Positions 1 to 7,522 of a stretch of 8,558 bases of DNA are shown here, one piece after another. The DNA is from Pseudomonadota bacterium. Lineage in GTDB: Bacteria; Pseudomonadota; Alphaproteobacteria; Rhizobiales; Hyphomicrobiaceae. Where the stretch lies: the NCBI GenBank assembly GCA_023390485.1, contig JAEWCT010000079.1:1-8558 (forward strand), read 5' to 3'. Below the pieces are notes generated by a model. It saw only the letters and a list, made by a program, of their open reading frames with translations, was not told the origin of the DNA and made no database searches. Every line of letters starts with the position of its first letter. Positions within the stretch are counted from its first letter, which is position 1. The translations under genes were made by a program, and so were the position numbers.

Positions 1-2009
1 CCATGGACGCGGTGCAGCAGGCCCAGTCCGGCCATCCCGGCACGCCGATGGCGTTGGCTCCGGTCATTTATACGTTGTGGCAGCGCTTCCTCCGCTATGA
101 TCCCGACGAGCCCGCCTGGCCCAATAGAGACCGCTTCGTGCTGTCCAATGGACACGCTTCGATGCTGCTCTATTCGATGTTGCATCTTGCCGGCGTAAGG
201 AACGGTCAAAGCTCCCGCGAACTCGCCGTCACTCTCGAAGACATCAAGCGCTTCCGTCAGCTCGACAGTCCTTGTCCGGGCCATCCTGAATATCATCGTA
301 CCGCTGGCGTTGAGGCGACGACTGGACCCCTCGGTCAAGGCTGCGGAATGAGCGTCGGAATGGCGATCGGCGAGCGTTGGCTGGCACGGCATTTCAACAA
401 GCCGGACCTCGAGATATTCAACTACGACATTTATACTTTCTGCGGTGACGGCGACATGATGGAAGGCGTCGCGAGCGAAGCCGCCTCGCTCGCGGGCCAC
501 CTGATGCTCGGCAACCTCTGCTGGATTTACGACAGCAACCGCATCACGATCGAAGGCCACACAGATCTCGCGTTCAGCGACGATGTTGCCGCGCGCTTCC
601 TTGCTTACGGCTGGAACGTGCTGCATGTCGGAGACGCCAACGACTGCGAGCGAATTGCAGAGGCGATCGAGACCTTCCGGAATACGCACGACGTGCCGAC
701 ACTGATCATCGTCGATAGCCATATCGGCTACGGCGCGCCGCATAAGCACGATACCAGCGCCGCGCACGGCGAACCGCTTGGTGCCGAAGAAGTCCGCCTT
801 GCGAAACGCAGCTATGGATGGCCGGAAGATTCCCAGTTTTTCATTCCCGAGGGTGTGCGTGAGCACTTCAGCGCCAACATCGGCCGGCGCGGGCGGGAAC
901 TCCGGACGGCTTGGTCGGAGCTCATAAAGACTTATCGGTCCAAACATCCTGACGCCAGCGGCGACATCGAACGATTGCAGACAGGTCAACTTAAGGGCGG
1001 ATGGGACGCCGATCTGCCGAGCTTTGCCGCCGATCCGAAAGGGCTCGCGACGCGCGATTCCTCCGCCAAGGTGCTGAACGCCATCGCAGCGCATGTTCCC
1101 TCGCTTATCGGCGGGTCCGCTGATCTTGCGCCATCGACGAAGACGCGTCTGACGTTCGAGGCGGCGGGAGATTTCGAGGCTGGCAAATATGGCGGCCGCA
1201 ATCTGCATTTCGGAGTTCGCGAACATGCCATGGGCACCATTCTGAATGGGCTCGCGTTATCCAAGCTCCGCGCCTATGGCTCGAGTTTTCTGACCTTTTC
1301 CGACTATGCGAAGCCTGCCATCCGCATCAGTGCGCTGATGGACGTTCCTGTCATCTATATCTTCACGCACGACTCGATCGGCCTCGGTGAGGATGGACCG
1401 ACGCATCAGCCGATCGAGCACCTCGTGGCGCTGCGCAGTGTGCCCGGCCTCATTACGCTCCGGCCCGCCGATGCCAATGAGGTCGCCGAAGCTTGGCGTG
1501 TCATCGTCGGATCGGCGCATGGGCCGGTCTGCCTGGCATTGACCCGGCAGCCTGTCCCGACATTCGATCGCAAGCGTTACGCCTCCGCGGCAGGAGTTGC
1601 GCGCGGCGCCTACATCATGGCCGATGCCGACCGCGGCAAACCTCAGGTGATCCTGATCGGCACTGGCAGCGAAGTTGCGCTTTGCGTGGAAGCTTACGAA
1701 ACGCTGAAGCAGGAAGGCGTTGCGGCGCGTCTCGTCAGCATGCCGTCGTGGGAATTGTTCGAACAACAGGATCAAGCGTATCGCGACAGCGTGCTGCCGC
1801 CTGCCGTCAAAGCGCGCGTTTCGGTCGAGGCGGGCGCGGTCATCGGCTGGGATCGCTATGTGGGGCCGACCGGCGCCAGGATCGGCATCCACAGCTTCGG
1901 CGCGTCGGCGCCAATTGCGGAAGCGATGAGGGCGTTCGGCTTTACGCCGAAGAACGTACTGGCCGTGGCGAAGCAACAGCTCGGCTTGGCCAAGGAGAAA
2001 GCGGCATGA
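1..2009 (+). CDS. tkt: Transketolase, 5'-truncated by the window edge
   Basis: Transketolase is a cytoplasmic thiamine diphosphate enzyme that moves two-carbon ketol units between sugar phosphates in the non-oxidative pentose phosphate pathway. The first whole codon, ATG at 3, is an internal methionine: family members have roughly 15 more residues before this MDAVQQAQSGHPG segment, and bases 1-2 fit a preceding sense codon, so the true start lies upstream. Counting from that Met, visible landmarks are SGHPG at 9-13, TGPLGQG at 107-113, the diphosphate/Mg motif GDGDMMEG at 148-155 with N179, HDTSAAHG at 249-256, GSADLAPS at 371-378, GVREHAM at 404-410 carrying the catalytic cofactor glutamate E407, and the signature GEDGPTHQP at 462-470. 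All key residues seem intact. The 668 visible residues plus the missing N-terminus match the usual length near 660-690. Its TGA overlaps the ATG of tal-pgi, so translation of the two is probably coupled. Identification is very secure. Confidence 0.97.
   Translation, partial: MDAVQQAQSGHPGTPMALAPVIYTLWQRFLRYDPDEPAWPNRDRFVLSNGHASMLLYSMLHLAGVRNGQSSRELAVTLEDIKRFRQLDSPCPGHPEYHRTAGVEATTGPLGQGCGMSVGMAIGERWLARHFNKPDLEIFNYDIYTFCGDGDMMEGVASEAASLAGHLMLGNLCWIYDSNRITIEGHTDLAFSDDVAARFLAYGWNVLHVGDANDCERIAEAIETFRNTHDVPTLIIVDSHIGYGAPHKHDTSAAHGEPLGAEEVRLAKRSYGWPEDSQFFIPEGVREHFSANIGRRGRELRTAWSELIKTYRSKHPDASGDIERLQTGQLKGGWDADLPSFAADPKGLATRDSSAKVLNAIAAHVPSLIGGSADLAPSTKTRLTFEAAGDFEAGKYGGRNLHFGVREHAMGTILNGLALSKLRAYGSSFLTFSDYAKPAIRISALMDVPVIYIFTHDSIGLGEDGPTHQPIEHLVALRSVPGLITLRPADANEVAEAWRVIVGSAHGPVCLALTRQPVPTFDRKRYASAAGVARGAYIMADADRGKPQVILIGTGSEVALCVEAYETLKQEGVAARLVSMPSWELFEQQDQAYRDSVLPPAVKARVSVEAGAVIGWDRYVGPTGARIGIHSFGASAPIAEAMRAFGFTPKNVLAVAKQQLGLAKEKAA
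1992..1997 (+). promoter_or_regulatory. Ribosome binding site of tal-pgi
   Basis: AAGGAG lies 8 bases before the ATG at 2006, inside the last codons of tkt. It supports 2006 as the start rather than any position in the long open frame that continues upstream through tkt, and fits coupled translation across the ATGA overlap. Confidence 0.8.
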
Positions 2010-4846
2010 ACGCACTGAAGCAGCTCGAATTATACGGCCAATCGCTCTGGCTCGACTATATGAAGCGTAGCCTTATCGAAAGCGGCGAACTCGGCGTGCT
2101 TATCGAGCGCGATGGATTGAAGGGCGTCACATCGAACCCATCGATTTTCGAGAAGGCCATCGGCGAGACCGACGAGTACGCGGAAGCCCTGAAGGCGTTT
2201 CAGGCCCGGGCTGATCACAGCATCTCCGCGATCTACGAGCATCTGGCGATCGCCGATATCCGCGCCGCAGCCGATGTCTTGCGTCCAGTCTACGACAAAA
2301 CACAGGATCGCGACGGCTATGTCAGCCTCGAATGCTCGCCTTATCTCGCCAACGACACCGAGGCCACGGTGACGGAGGCGATGCGGCTATGGGCGGCTGT
2401 TGATCGACCCAACCTGATGGTGAAGGTGCCAGCGACGCCTGCCGGCATACCTGCCATCCGGCGACTGATCGGTCGTGGACTGAACATCAACATCACATTG
2501 CTGTTTTCCGTCAGCGTCTACGAGCAGGTCGTCGAAGCCTATATCTCCGGCCTTGAAGACTTGAAGAAGGCGGGAGGCGACGTTTCAAAGATCGGCAGTG
2601 TCGCGAGCTTCTTCGTCAGCCGCATCGACACTGCGGTCGACAAGCGGCTCGATAAGCTCAATGACCGGCAGGCTGCGGAAAATCTGCGCGGCAAGACAGC
2701 GATCGCCAATGCGAAGCTTGCTTACGTTCGATACAAGGCGCTGTTTTCAGGTTCGCGCTGGATCGATCTCGTTGCTTCAGGTGCAAGGACGCAGCGACTC
2801 CTCTGGGCTTCGACGAGCACAAAAAATCCGGCCTACAAAGACACGATTTACGTCGACAGTCTCATCGGACGGGAGACGGTCGACACCGTTCCGCCCGCGA
2901 CGATGGACGCTTATCGCGACCACGGGAATCCAACACCCGATGCCATCGAACAGGATGTGGCAGGCGCGCGCGCGGTGCTTGCCGCGCTCGCCGAGCACGG
3001 CATCTCGTTGCCGGAGGTCACGGATGAACTGGTGAAGGATGGCGTGCAGCAGTTCTCAGACGCGTTCGACAAGCTCTTTGCAGCCATAGCGCGACGGCGG
3101 CGCACACTGATCGAAGACCATTGCAACGGTCTGCAAATTGCTGTGGGCGTGCCGGCGATGAAGGCGGCCTATGATAGTGAACTCGAGACCTGGCGCAGAG
3201 AAGGTCTCATTCGGCGGCTTTGGGCGGGCGACAAATCGCTTTGGACCGGAACGAATGAAAACAAGTGGACCAGCTGGCTGCACGCCGTCGAGCACGAAAT
3301 CGGCAACGTCGGCCAATTGCGGCGCTTTGGGGAAGACGTGAAAGAACGCCGCTTCACCGATGTGGTTCTGCTCGGCATGGGCGGCTCGAGCCTCGGCCCG
3401 GAAGTGTTGAGCGAGACGTTCGGGCACCAGTCCGGCTGGCCGCGCTTCCATATGCTCGACAGCACTGATCCCGCGCAGATCAAGGCCGTCGAAGGCTCCG
3501 TTGAACTCGGCCAGACGCTGTTCATCGTCTCATCCAAATCCGGCAGCACGCTGGAGCCGAACCTTTTCATGGACTACTTCCTCGATCGCGTCGCCACCGC
3601 TGTCGGGACCAAGAAAAAGGCGGCCCGGAATTTTGTTGCTGTTACGGACCCGGGTTCGTCGCTGGAAGCGCGTGCCAAGAAACTCGGGTTCGCTCATATC
3701 TTTCACGGCGTGCCCTCGATCGGCGGCCGCTATTCCGTACTTTCGAACTTCGGATTGGTGCCGGCCGCCGCCATGGGTCTCGACGTCAAGCGGCTTCTCG
3801 AAACGACGCTGCCGATGGAGCGCACTTGCGGCGCCGATGTGCCGCCTTCCGAAAATCCCGGTGTGAAGCTCGGCATCGCCTTAGGCGTTGCGGCCAAGCA
3901 ATTCGGCCGCAACAAGGTAACGATCATCGCCTCACCGGAAATCGTCGATCTCGGTGCGTGGCTGGAGCAGCTTCTCGCCGAAAGCACAGGCAAGGACGGT
4001 CGCGGACTCATTCCGCTGGCGGACGAGCCGCCGACAACTCCTGAGCATTATGGTGCCGACCGTTTCTTCGCCTATCTCGAATTGGACGGGCGCGCAGCGT
4101 CGTCACAGCAGCAGGCCGTGGATGCGCTGGAGAAAGCCGGCCATCCGATTGCTAAAATCCGCGTCAAGGACCTCTGGCACATCGGCCAAGAGTTCTTCCG
4201 CTGGGAAATCGCAACCGCGGTGGCCGGTGAGATCATCGGTATCAATCCGTTCGATCAGCCGGATGTCGAAGCGAGCAAGGTCAAGACGAGCGCGCTGACC
4301 GATGCATACGAAAGATCGCACAGTCTGCCCGATGAAGAGCCGATCTTTCGCGAAGACGGCATCGCGCTCTACGCCGATCCGCGCAACGCCGCCGAGCTCG
4401 GCCGGCACAACACGCTGGCCGGATATCTCAGGAGCCATTTCGGACGCGTGGAGGCCGGCGACTATGTGGCTTTGCTTCCCTACATCTGGCGCGACGAGGC
4501 GCACATCAGAGCCCTGACGGCGATGCGTTCGCGCATCCGCGACCGCACCCACGCCGCGACCTGCCTCGGCTTCGGCCCACGCTTCCAGCATTCCACGGGT
4601 CAAGCCTACAAGGGCGGTCCGAATTCCGGAGTTTTTCTCCAATTTACCGCCGACGACCAAATCGATATCGACGTGCCCGGCCATTCGTACAGCTTCGGCG
4701 TCGTGAAGGCGGCGCAGGCGCGCGGCGATCTCGATGTGCTGGTCGAACGGGGGCGGCGCGCGCTGCGCGTTCACGTCAAGGACGTCGATACCGGCCTTGC
4801 GGAGTTTGCGCGCGCCGTCGATGAGGCGCTCGGTAACGAGCTTTGA
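2006..4846 (+). CDS. tal-pgi: Bifunctional transaldolase / glucose-6-phosphate isomerase
   Basis: One 946-residue polypeptide joins two cytoplasmic sugar-phosphate enzymes. Residues 1 to about 360 are a transaldolase of the long actinobacterial/cyanobacterial type: LWLDYMKR (D17), VTSNPSIF at 41-48, the Schiff-base lysine K140 in LMVKVPAT, NITLLFS at 162-168 and SFFVSRIDTAVDKRLD at 201-216. A basic stretch near 362-366 marks the linker. Residues from about 375 onward are a double-SIS phosphoglucose isomerase: LLGMGGSSLGPE at 455-466, the phosphate-binding VSSKSGST at 508-515, VTDPGSS at 546-552, IGGRYSVLSNFG at 572-583, AESTGKDGRG at 658-667 with E659 as likely catalytic glutamate, and QHSTGQAYKGGP at 861-872 with H862 as likely ring-opening histidine (both assigned by family resemblance). 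The length matches known fused Tal-Pgi proteins near 950 residues, so this is a natural fusion and not an assembly artefact. The ATG at 2006 overlaps the tkt stop. Both halves appear catalytically complete. Confidence 0.95.
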   Translation: MNALKQLELYGQSLWLDYMKRSLIESGELGVLIERDGLKGVTSNPSIFEKAIGETDEYAEALKAFQARADHSISAIYEHLAIADIRAAADVLRPVYDKTQDRDGYVSLECSPYLANDTEATVTEAMRLWAAVDRPNLMVKVPATPAGIPAIRRLIGRGLNINITLLFSVSVYEQVVEAYISGLEDLKKAGGDVSKIGSVASFFVSRIDTAVDKRLDKLNDRQAAENLRGKTAIANAKLAYVRYKALFSGSRWIDLVASGARTQRLLWASTSTKNPAYKDTIYVDSLIGRETVDTVPPATMDAYRDHGNPTPDAIEQDVAGARAVLAALAEHGISLPEVTDELVKDGVQQFSDAFDKLFAAIARRRRTLIEDHCNGLQIAVGVPAMKAAYDSELETWRREGLIRRLWAGDKSLWTGTNENKWTSWLHAVEHEIGNVGQLRRFGEDVKERRFTDVVLLGMGGSSLGPEVLSETFGHQSGWPRFHMLDSTDPAQIKAVEGSVELGQTLFIVSSKSGSTLEPNLFMDYFLDRVATAVGTKKKAARNFVAVTDPGSSLEARAKKLGFAHIFHGVPSIGGRYSVLSNFGLVPAAAMGLDVKRLLETTLPMERTCGADVPPSENPGVKLGIALGVAAKQFGRNKVTIIASPEIVDLGAWLEQLLAESTGKDGRGLIPLADEPPTTPEHYGADRFFAYLELDGRAASSQQQAVDALEKAGHPIAKIRVKDLWHIGQEFFRWEIATAVAGEIIGINPFDQPDVEASKVKTSALTDAYERSHSLPDEEPIFREDGIALYADPRNAAELGRHNTLAGYLRSHFGRVEAGDYVALLPYIWRDEAHIRALTAMRSRIRDRTHAATCLGFGPRFQHSTGQAYKGGPNSGVFLQFTADDQIDIDVPGHSYSFGVVKAAQARGDLDVLVERGRRALRVHVKDVDTGLAEFARAVDEALGNEL

Positions 4847-4849
4847 GGA
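4845..4849 (+). promoter_or_regulatory. Ribosome binding site of gnd, overlapping the tal-pgi stop
   Basis: GAGGA spans the TGA stop of tal-pgi (4844-4846) and sits 8 bases before the ATG at 4858. Ribosomes finishing tal-pgi would uncover or reuse this site, so gnd translation is probably linked to that of tal-pgi. Confidence 0.7.
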
Positions 4850-4857
4850 TGACTTAA

Positions 4858-5889
4858 ATGCAGATCGGGATAGTCGGTTTGGGTCGCATGGGGGGCAACA
4901 TCTCTCGCCGGCTGATGAAGGCGGGACACCACTGCGTCGTGTTCGATGCCGACGCCAGGCCGCGCGATCTGCTGGCCAAGGAAGGTGCGACGGCCGTCGA
5001 GTCTCTGGAGGATATGACAAAGGCGCTCGCAGAGAAGCCGCGCGCTGTCTGGCTAATGTTGCCGGCCGGGCGAATAACTGAGCAGACCGTGGAGCGTCTC
5101 GGCGGCATTTTGGCGCCTGATGACATCATCATCGATGGCGGCAATTCGTTCTACAAGGACGACATCCGGCGCGCGAAGGCGCTGGCCGAAAAGCGTATCC
5201 GCTACATCGATTGCGGCACCTCCGGCGGCGTCTGGGGTCTCGAACGCGGCTATTGCATGATGATCGGCGGCCCACAGGAGGCTGTCGCTCACCTCGATCC
5301 GATCTTTGCGGCGCTCGCGCCTGGATTAGGCAACATACCGCGCACTCCAGGCCGGGAAAAAGCGGATCCACGCGCCGAGCATGGGTATATTCACACGGGC
5401 CCGAATGGCAGCGGGCACTTCGTCAAGATGGTGCATAACGGCATCGAATACGGATTGATGCAGGCCTACGCCGAGGGCTTCGACATTCTTCGCAACAAAG
5501 ATTCCAATGACCTGCCCGACGACGAGCGCTTCGTCTTCAACATGCCGGACATTGCAGAGGTTTGGCGGCGCGGCAGCGTCATTACATCCTGGTTGCTCGA
5601 TCTTAGCTCCGCGGCACTGGCGAAAGACCCGCAGCTCAAAAGTTTTTCCGGCTTCGTTCAAGATTCCGGCGAGGGCCGCTGGACCGTCGAAGCCGCGATC
5701 GAAGAAGCCGTTCCCGCAGAAGTTCTCTCGACAGCCCTTTACGCGCGTTTCCGGTCGCGGGGGCAGCACACGTTCGGAGAGAAGATGCTTTCGGCGATGC
5801 GCCTGGGCTTCGGCGGCCACATCGAAGGAAGCGAGCCGCTTGATCCCGAACCGAAGACAATGGAATCGCGAGGGCGGGCCGCATCGTAA
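4858..5889 (+). CDS. gnd: 6-phosphogluconate dehydrogenase (decarboxylating), short form
   Basis: Oxidises and decarboxylates 6-phosphogluconate to ribulose 5-phosphate and CO2, the last oxidative step of the pathway. The 343-residue product belongs to the short form (about 300-340 residues), which lacks the extra C-terminal helical repeat of the 470-residue enzyme of enteric bacteria and animals. It starts with a Rossmann motif, GLGRMGGN at 7-14. Also visible are [10 protein letters not shown] at 93-102, the substrate loop GTSGGVWG at 120-127, and the signature [22 protein letters not shown] at 186-207, in which K190 is the likely general base and E197 the likely acid by analogy with the animal enzyme. 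[10 protein letters not shown] follows at 273-282. The second Rossmann strand ends in an aspartate (D30), usual for NAD+ rather than NADP+ use; this is inference, since R34 and R36 lie nearby. The start places the Rossmann glycines at the expected distance. It lies 11 bases after tal-pgi and 19 before zwf. Confidence 0.95.
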   Translation: MQIGIVGLGRMGGNISRRLMKAGHHCVVFDADARPRDLLAKEGATAVESLEDMTKALAEKPRAVWLMLPAGRITEQTVERLGGILAPDDIIIDGGNSFYKDDIRRAKALAEKRIRYIDCGTSGGVWGLERGYCMMIGGPQEAVAHLDPIFAALAPGLGNIPRTPGREKADPRAEHGYIHTGPNGSGHFVKMVHNGIEYGLMQAYAEGFDILRNKDSNDLPDDERFVFNMPDIAEVWRRGSVITSWLLDLSSAALAKDPQLKSFSGFVQDSGEGRWTVEAAIEEAVPAEVLSTALYARFRSRGQHTFGEKMLSAMRLGFGGHIEGSEPLDPEPKTMESRGRAAS

Positions 5890-5908
5890 AACCCAACGGA
5901 TTAGCTCG

Positions 5909-7522
5909 ATGTCGTTAAAGGCTCCGATCCGAAGACACCAAGCCGCGCAGCTCATTCAATGTCCGCCGGCACGGCAGCCCGAGCCGGCCGACCCGTGCGC
6001 CATGGTCATTTTTGGCGCCTACGGCGACCTCACGAAACGGCTGGTCATTCCCGCGCTCTATAATCTCTCGCGCACCAGTGTTCTGCCTGAAAAGTTCGCG
6101 CTCATAGGCGTCGGGCGGAAGCCAGGAACGTCCGAAAGCTGGCGCGACCACCTTTACGAAACGCTCAAGAGCTATGTCGGAAATCCGGTGACAGAGTTCG
6201 ATGTCGATCATATCGACGACGCCGCCTGGAAGCGGCTTGCGGACAAGCTGTCGTATGTCGAGGGCGATCTGACCAAGCCCGAAGTGTATCAGACGCTTTG
6301 CAGTGCGCTTGCCGATGCGGAAAAGGTGCATGGCACCGAAGGCAATGCCATTTTCTATCTCGCGGTAGCCGATCGCCTCTTTGGTACCGTGATCGATTAC
6401 CTCGGCGATGCCAAGCTCACGCAGCAGACCGAGGACAAAAATGGAAAGACGAAGTTTTGGCGCCGCGTCGTCATCGAGAAACCATTCGGCCATAGCCTCA
6501 ACTCGGCCCGCAAATTGAATGCGCAGATCCTGCGCACGCTGAACGAAGACCAGATTTTCCGCATCGACCACTTTCTGGGAAAGGACACCGTCCAAAGCAT
6601 CATGGCGTTTCGCTTCGGCAACGGGCTGTTCGAACCGATCTGGAATCGCGACCGTATCGATCACGTACAGATCACTGCGGCAGAGACGGTTGGCGTCGAG
6701 CAGCGCGGGTCGTTCTACGAGGTCACCGGGGCGCTGCGCGACATGGTCCCCAATCATGTTTTCTCGCTGCTTTCGATGGTCGCCATGGAGCCTCCGACGG
6801 GTTTCGATGCCCAAGCGATCCGCACGAAAAAAGCCGACGTGCTTGCGGCAATGGCGCCGGTGTCTGCGACATGCGCCGTGCGCGGCCAATACGGAGCTGG
6901 CAAGGTGAAAGGCAAAAAGGCCGTGGCCTACCGGCAGGAGCCCAATGTGGCAACAGCTTCGAACGTCGAAACCTATATCGCCATGAAGCTCGAGATCGAC
7001 AACTGGCGTTGGGCCGGCGTGCCGTTTTACGTGCGCACAGGAAAACACATGTCGCGACGGGATACGGAAATCGCGATCTGCTTCAAGCAAGCGCCTTACA
7101 CGGCGTTTCAATATACGCCCGTCGAATGCTTGCGGCCCAACTGGCTGGTGCTGCGCATCGCGCCGGATGAAGGCATTTCGCTACAATTCGAGGTCAAACG
7201 GCCCGGGCCTGTCGTCAACCTCGCTGCCGTCAAGATGGACTTTCACTACAGTGACTGGTTCGCGAAGGAACCGAATGTCGGATATGAGACGCTGCTCTAC
7301 GACGTGATGATCGGCGATCCAACGCTCTTCATGCGCGCCGACATGGTGGAGCACGGCTGGCGGATCGTGCAGCCCGTCCTTGATGCCTGGGCCGCGGAGA
7401 AGGCCGATTTTCCGAACTACGAGTCCGGGAGCGACGGTCCGGAGGCGGCCAACGACTTGCTGCGCCATGATGGCGGCCGGGTGTGGCGGCCGATCACTCC
7501 TACAGGGTGCAACAAGCCATGA
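5909..7522 (+). CDS. zwf: Glucose-6-phosphate 1-dehydrogenase
   Basis: Oxidises glucose 6-phosphate to 6-phosphogluconolactone, the entry step of the oxidative branch. The 537-residue product shows the coenzyme motif GAYGDLTKR at 36-44, GVGRKP at 67-72 where R70 aligns with the arginine that holds the NADP+ 2'-phosphate, EKPFG at 190-194, the active-site segment RIDHFLGKD at 218-226 with D220 and H221, the general-base histidine H283 in VPNH, RTGKH at 376-380, and the conserved C-terminal segment from YETLLYD at 459 to about 493. The frame is open upstream through gnd to 5507, but 5909 is the first ATG after the gnd stop. It gives a proline-rich, poorly conserved N-terminal extension of about 30 residues before the fold. 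The next ATG, 6002, would begin directly on the first strand and looks too late. The Shine-Dalgarno is weak (CGGA at 5897-5900), so the start is less certain than the function. The active-site segment departs from the usual DHYLGK[EQK] form. Confidence 0.95.
   Translation: MSLKAPIRRHQAAQLIQCPPARQPEPADPCAMVIFGAYGDLTKRLVIPALYNLSRTSVLPEKFALIGVGRKPGTSESWRDHLYETLKSYVGNPVTEFDVDHIDDAAWKRLADKLSYVEGDLTKPEVYQTLCSALADAEKVHGTEGNAIFYLAVADRLFGTVIDYLGDAKLTQQTEDKNGKTKFWRRVVIEKPFGHSLNSARKLNAQILRTLNEDQIFRIDHFLGKDTVQSIMAFRFGNGLFEPIWNRDRIDHVQITAAETVGVEQRGSFYEVTGALRDMVPNHVFSLLSMVAMEPPTGFDAQAIRTKKADVLAAMAPVSATCAVRGQYGAGKVKGKKAVAYRQEPNVATASNVETYIAMKLEIDNWRWAGVPFYVRTGKHMSRRDTEIAICFKQAPYTAFQYTPVECLRPNWLVLRIAPDEGISLQFEVKRPGPVVNLAAVKMDFHYSDWFAKEPNVGYETLLYDVMIGDPTLFMRADMVEHGWRIVQPVLDAWAAEKADFPNYESGSDGPEAANDLLRHDGGRVWRPITPTGCNKP

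Noticed and set aside
1493..2005. Possible 171-residue N-terminal extension of Tal-Pgi in the same frame
   Set aside because: It overlaps tkt in another frame, has no Tal homology, and is Arg/Cys-rich. Transaldolase similarity begins at 2006, where a good ribosome binding site is present.
1257..2015. 252-codon minus-strand frame opposite the end of tkt
   Set aside because: It is antisense to the conserved transketolase C-terminal region, is Arg-rich and has no motif.
4103..5020. 305-codon minus-strand frame across the tal-pgi/gnd junction
   Set aside because: It is antisense to two real genes and shows no family motif; a composition-driven shadow.
5507..5908. Upstream extension of the zwf frame into gnd
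   Set aside because: It overlaps conserved gnd sequence and has no Zwf-like content; the frame is open by chance.
5915..7111. 398-codon open frame on the minus strand opposite zwf
   Set aside because: It lies wholly antisense to a well-supported zwf. Its translation is Arg/His-rich with no recognisable domain, as expected of a shadow frame in GC-rich DNA.
7483..7518. Alternative HAD start 12 codons upstream at ATG 7483
   Set aside because: It lies inside the zwf C-terminal codons and adds residues before the first strand. The ATGA overlap at 7519 with AGGGTG upstream is the better start.
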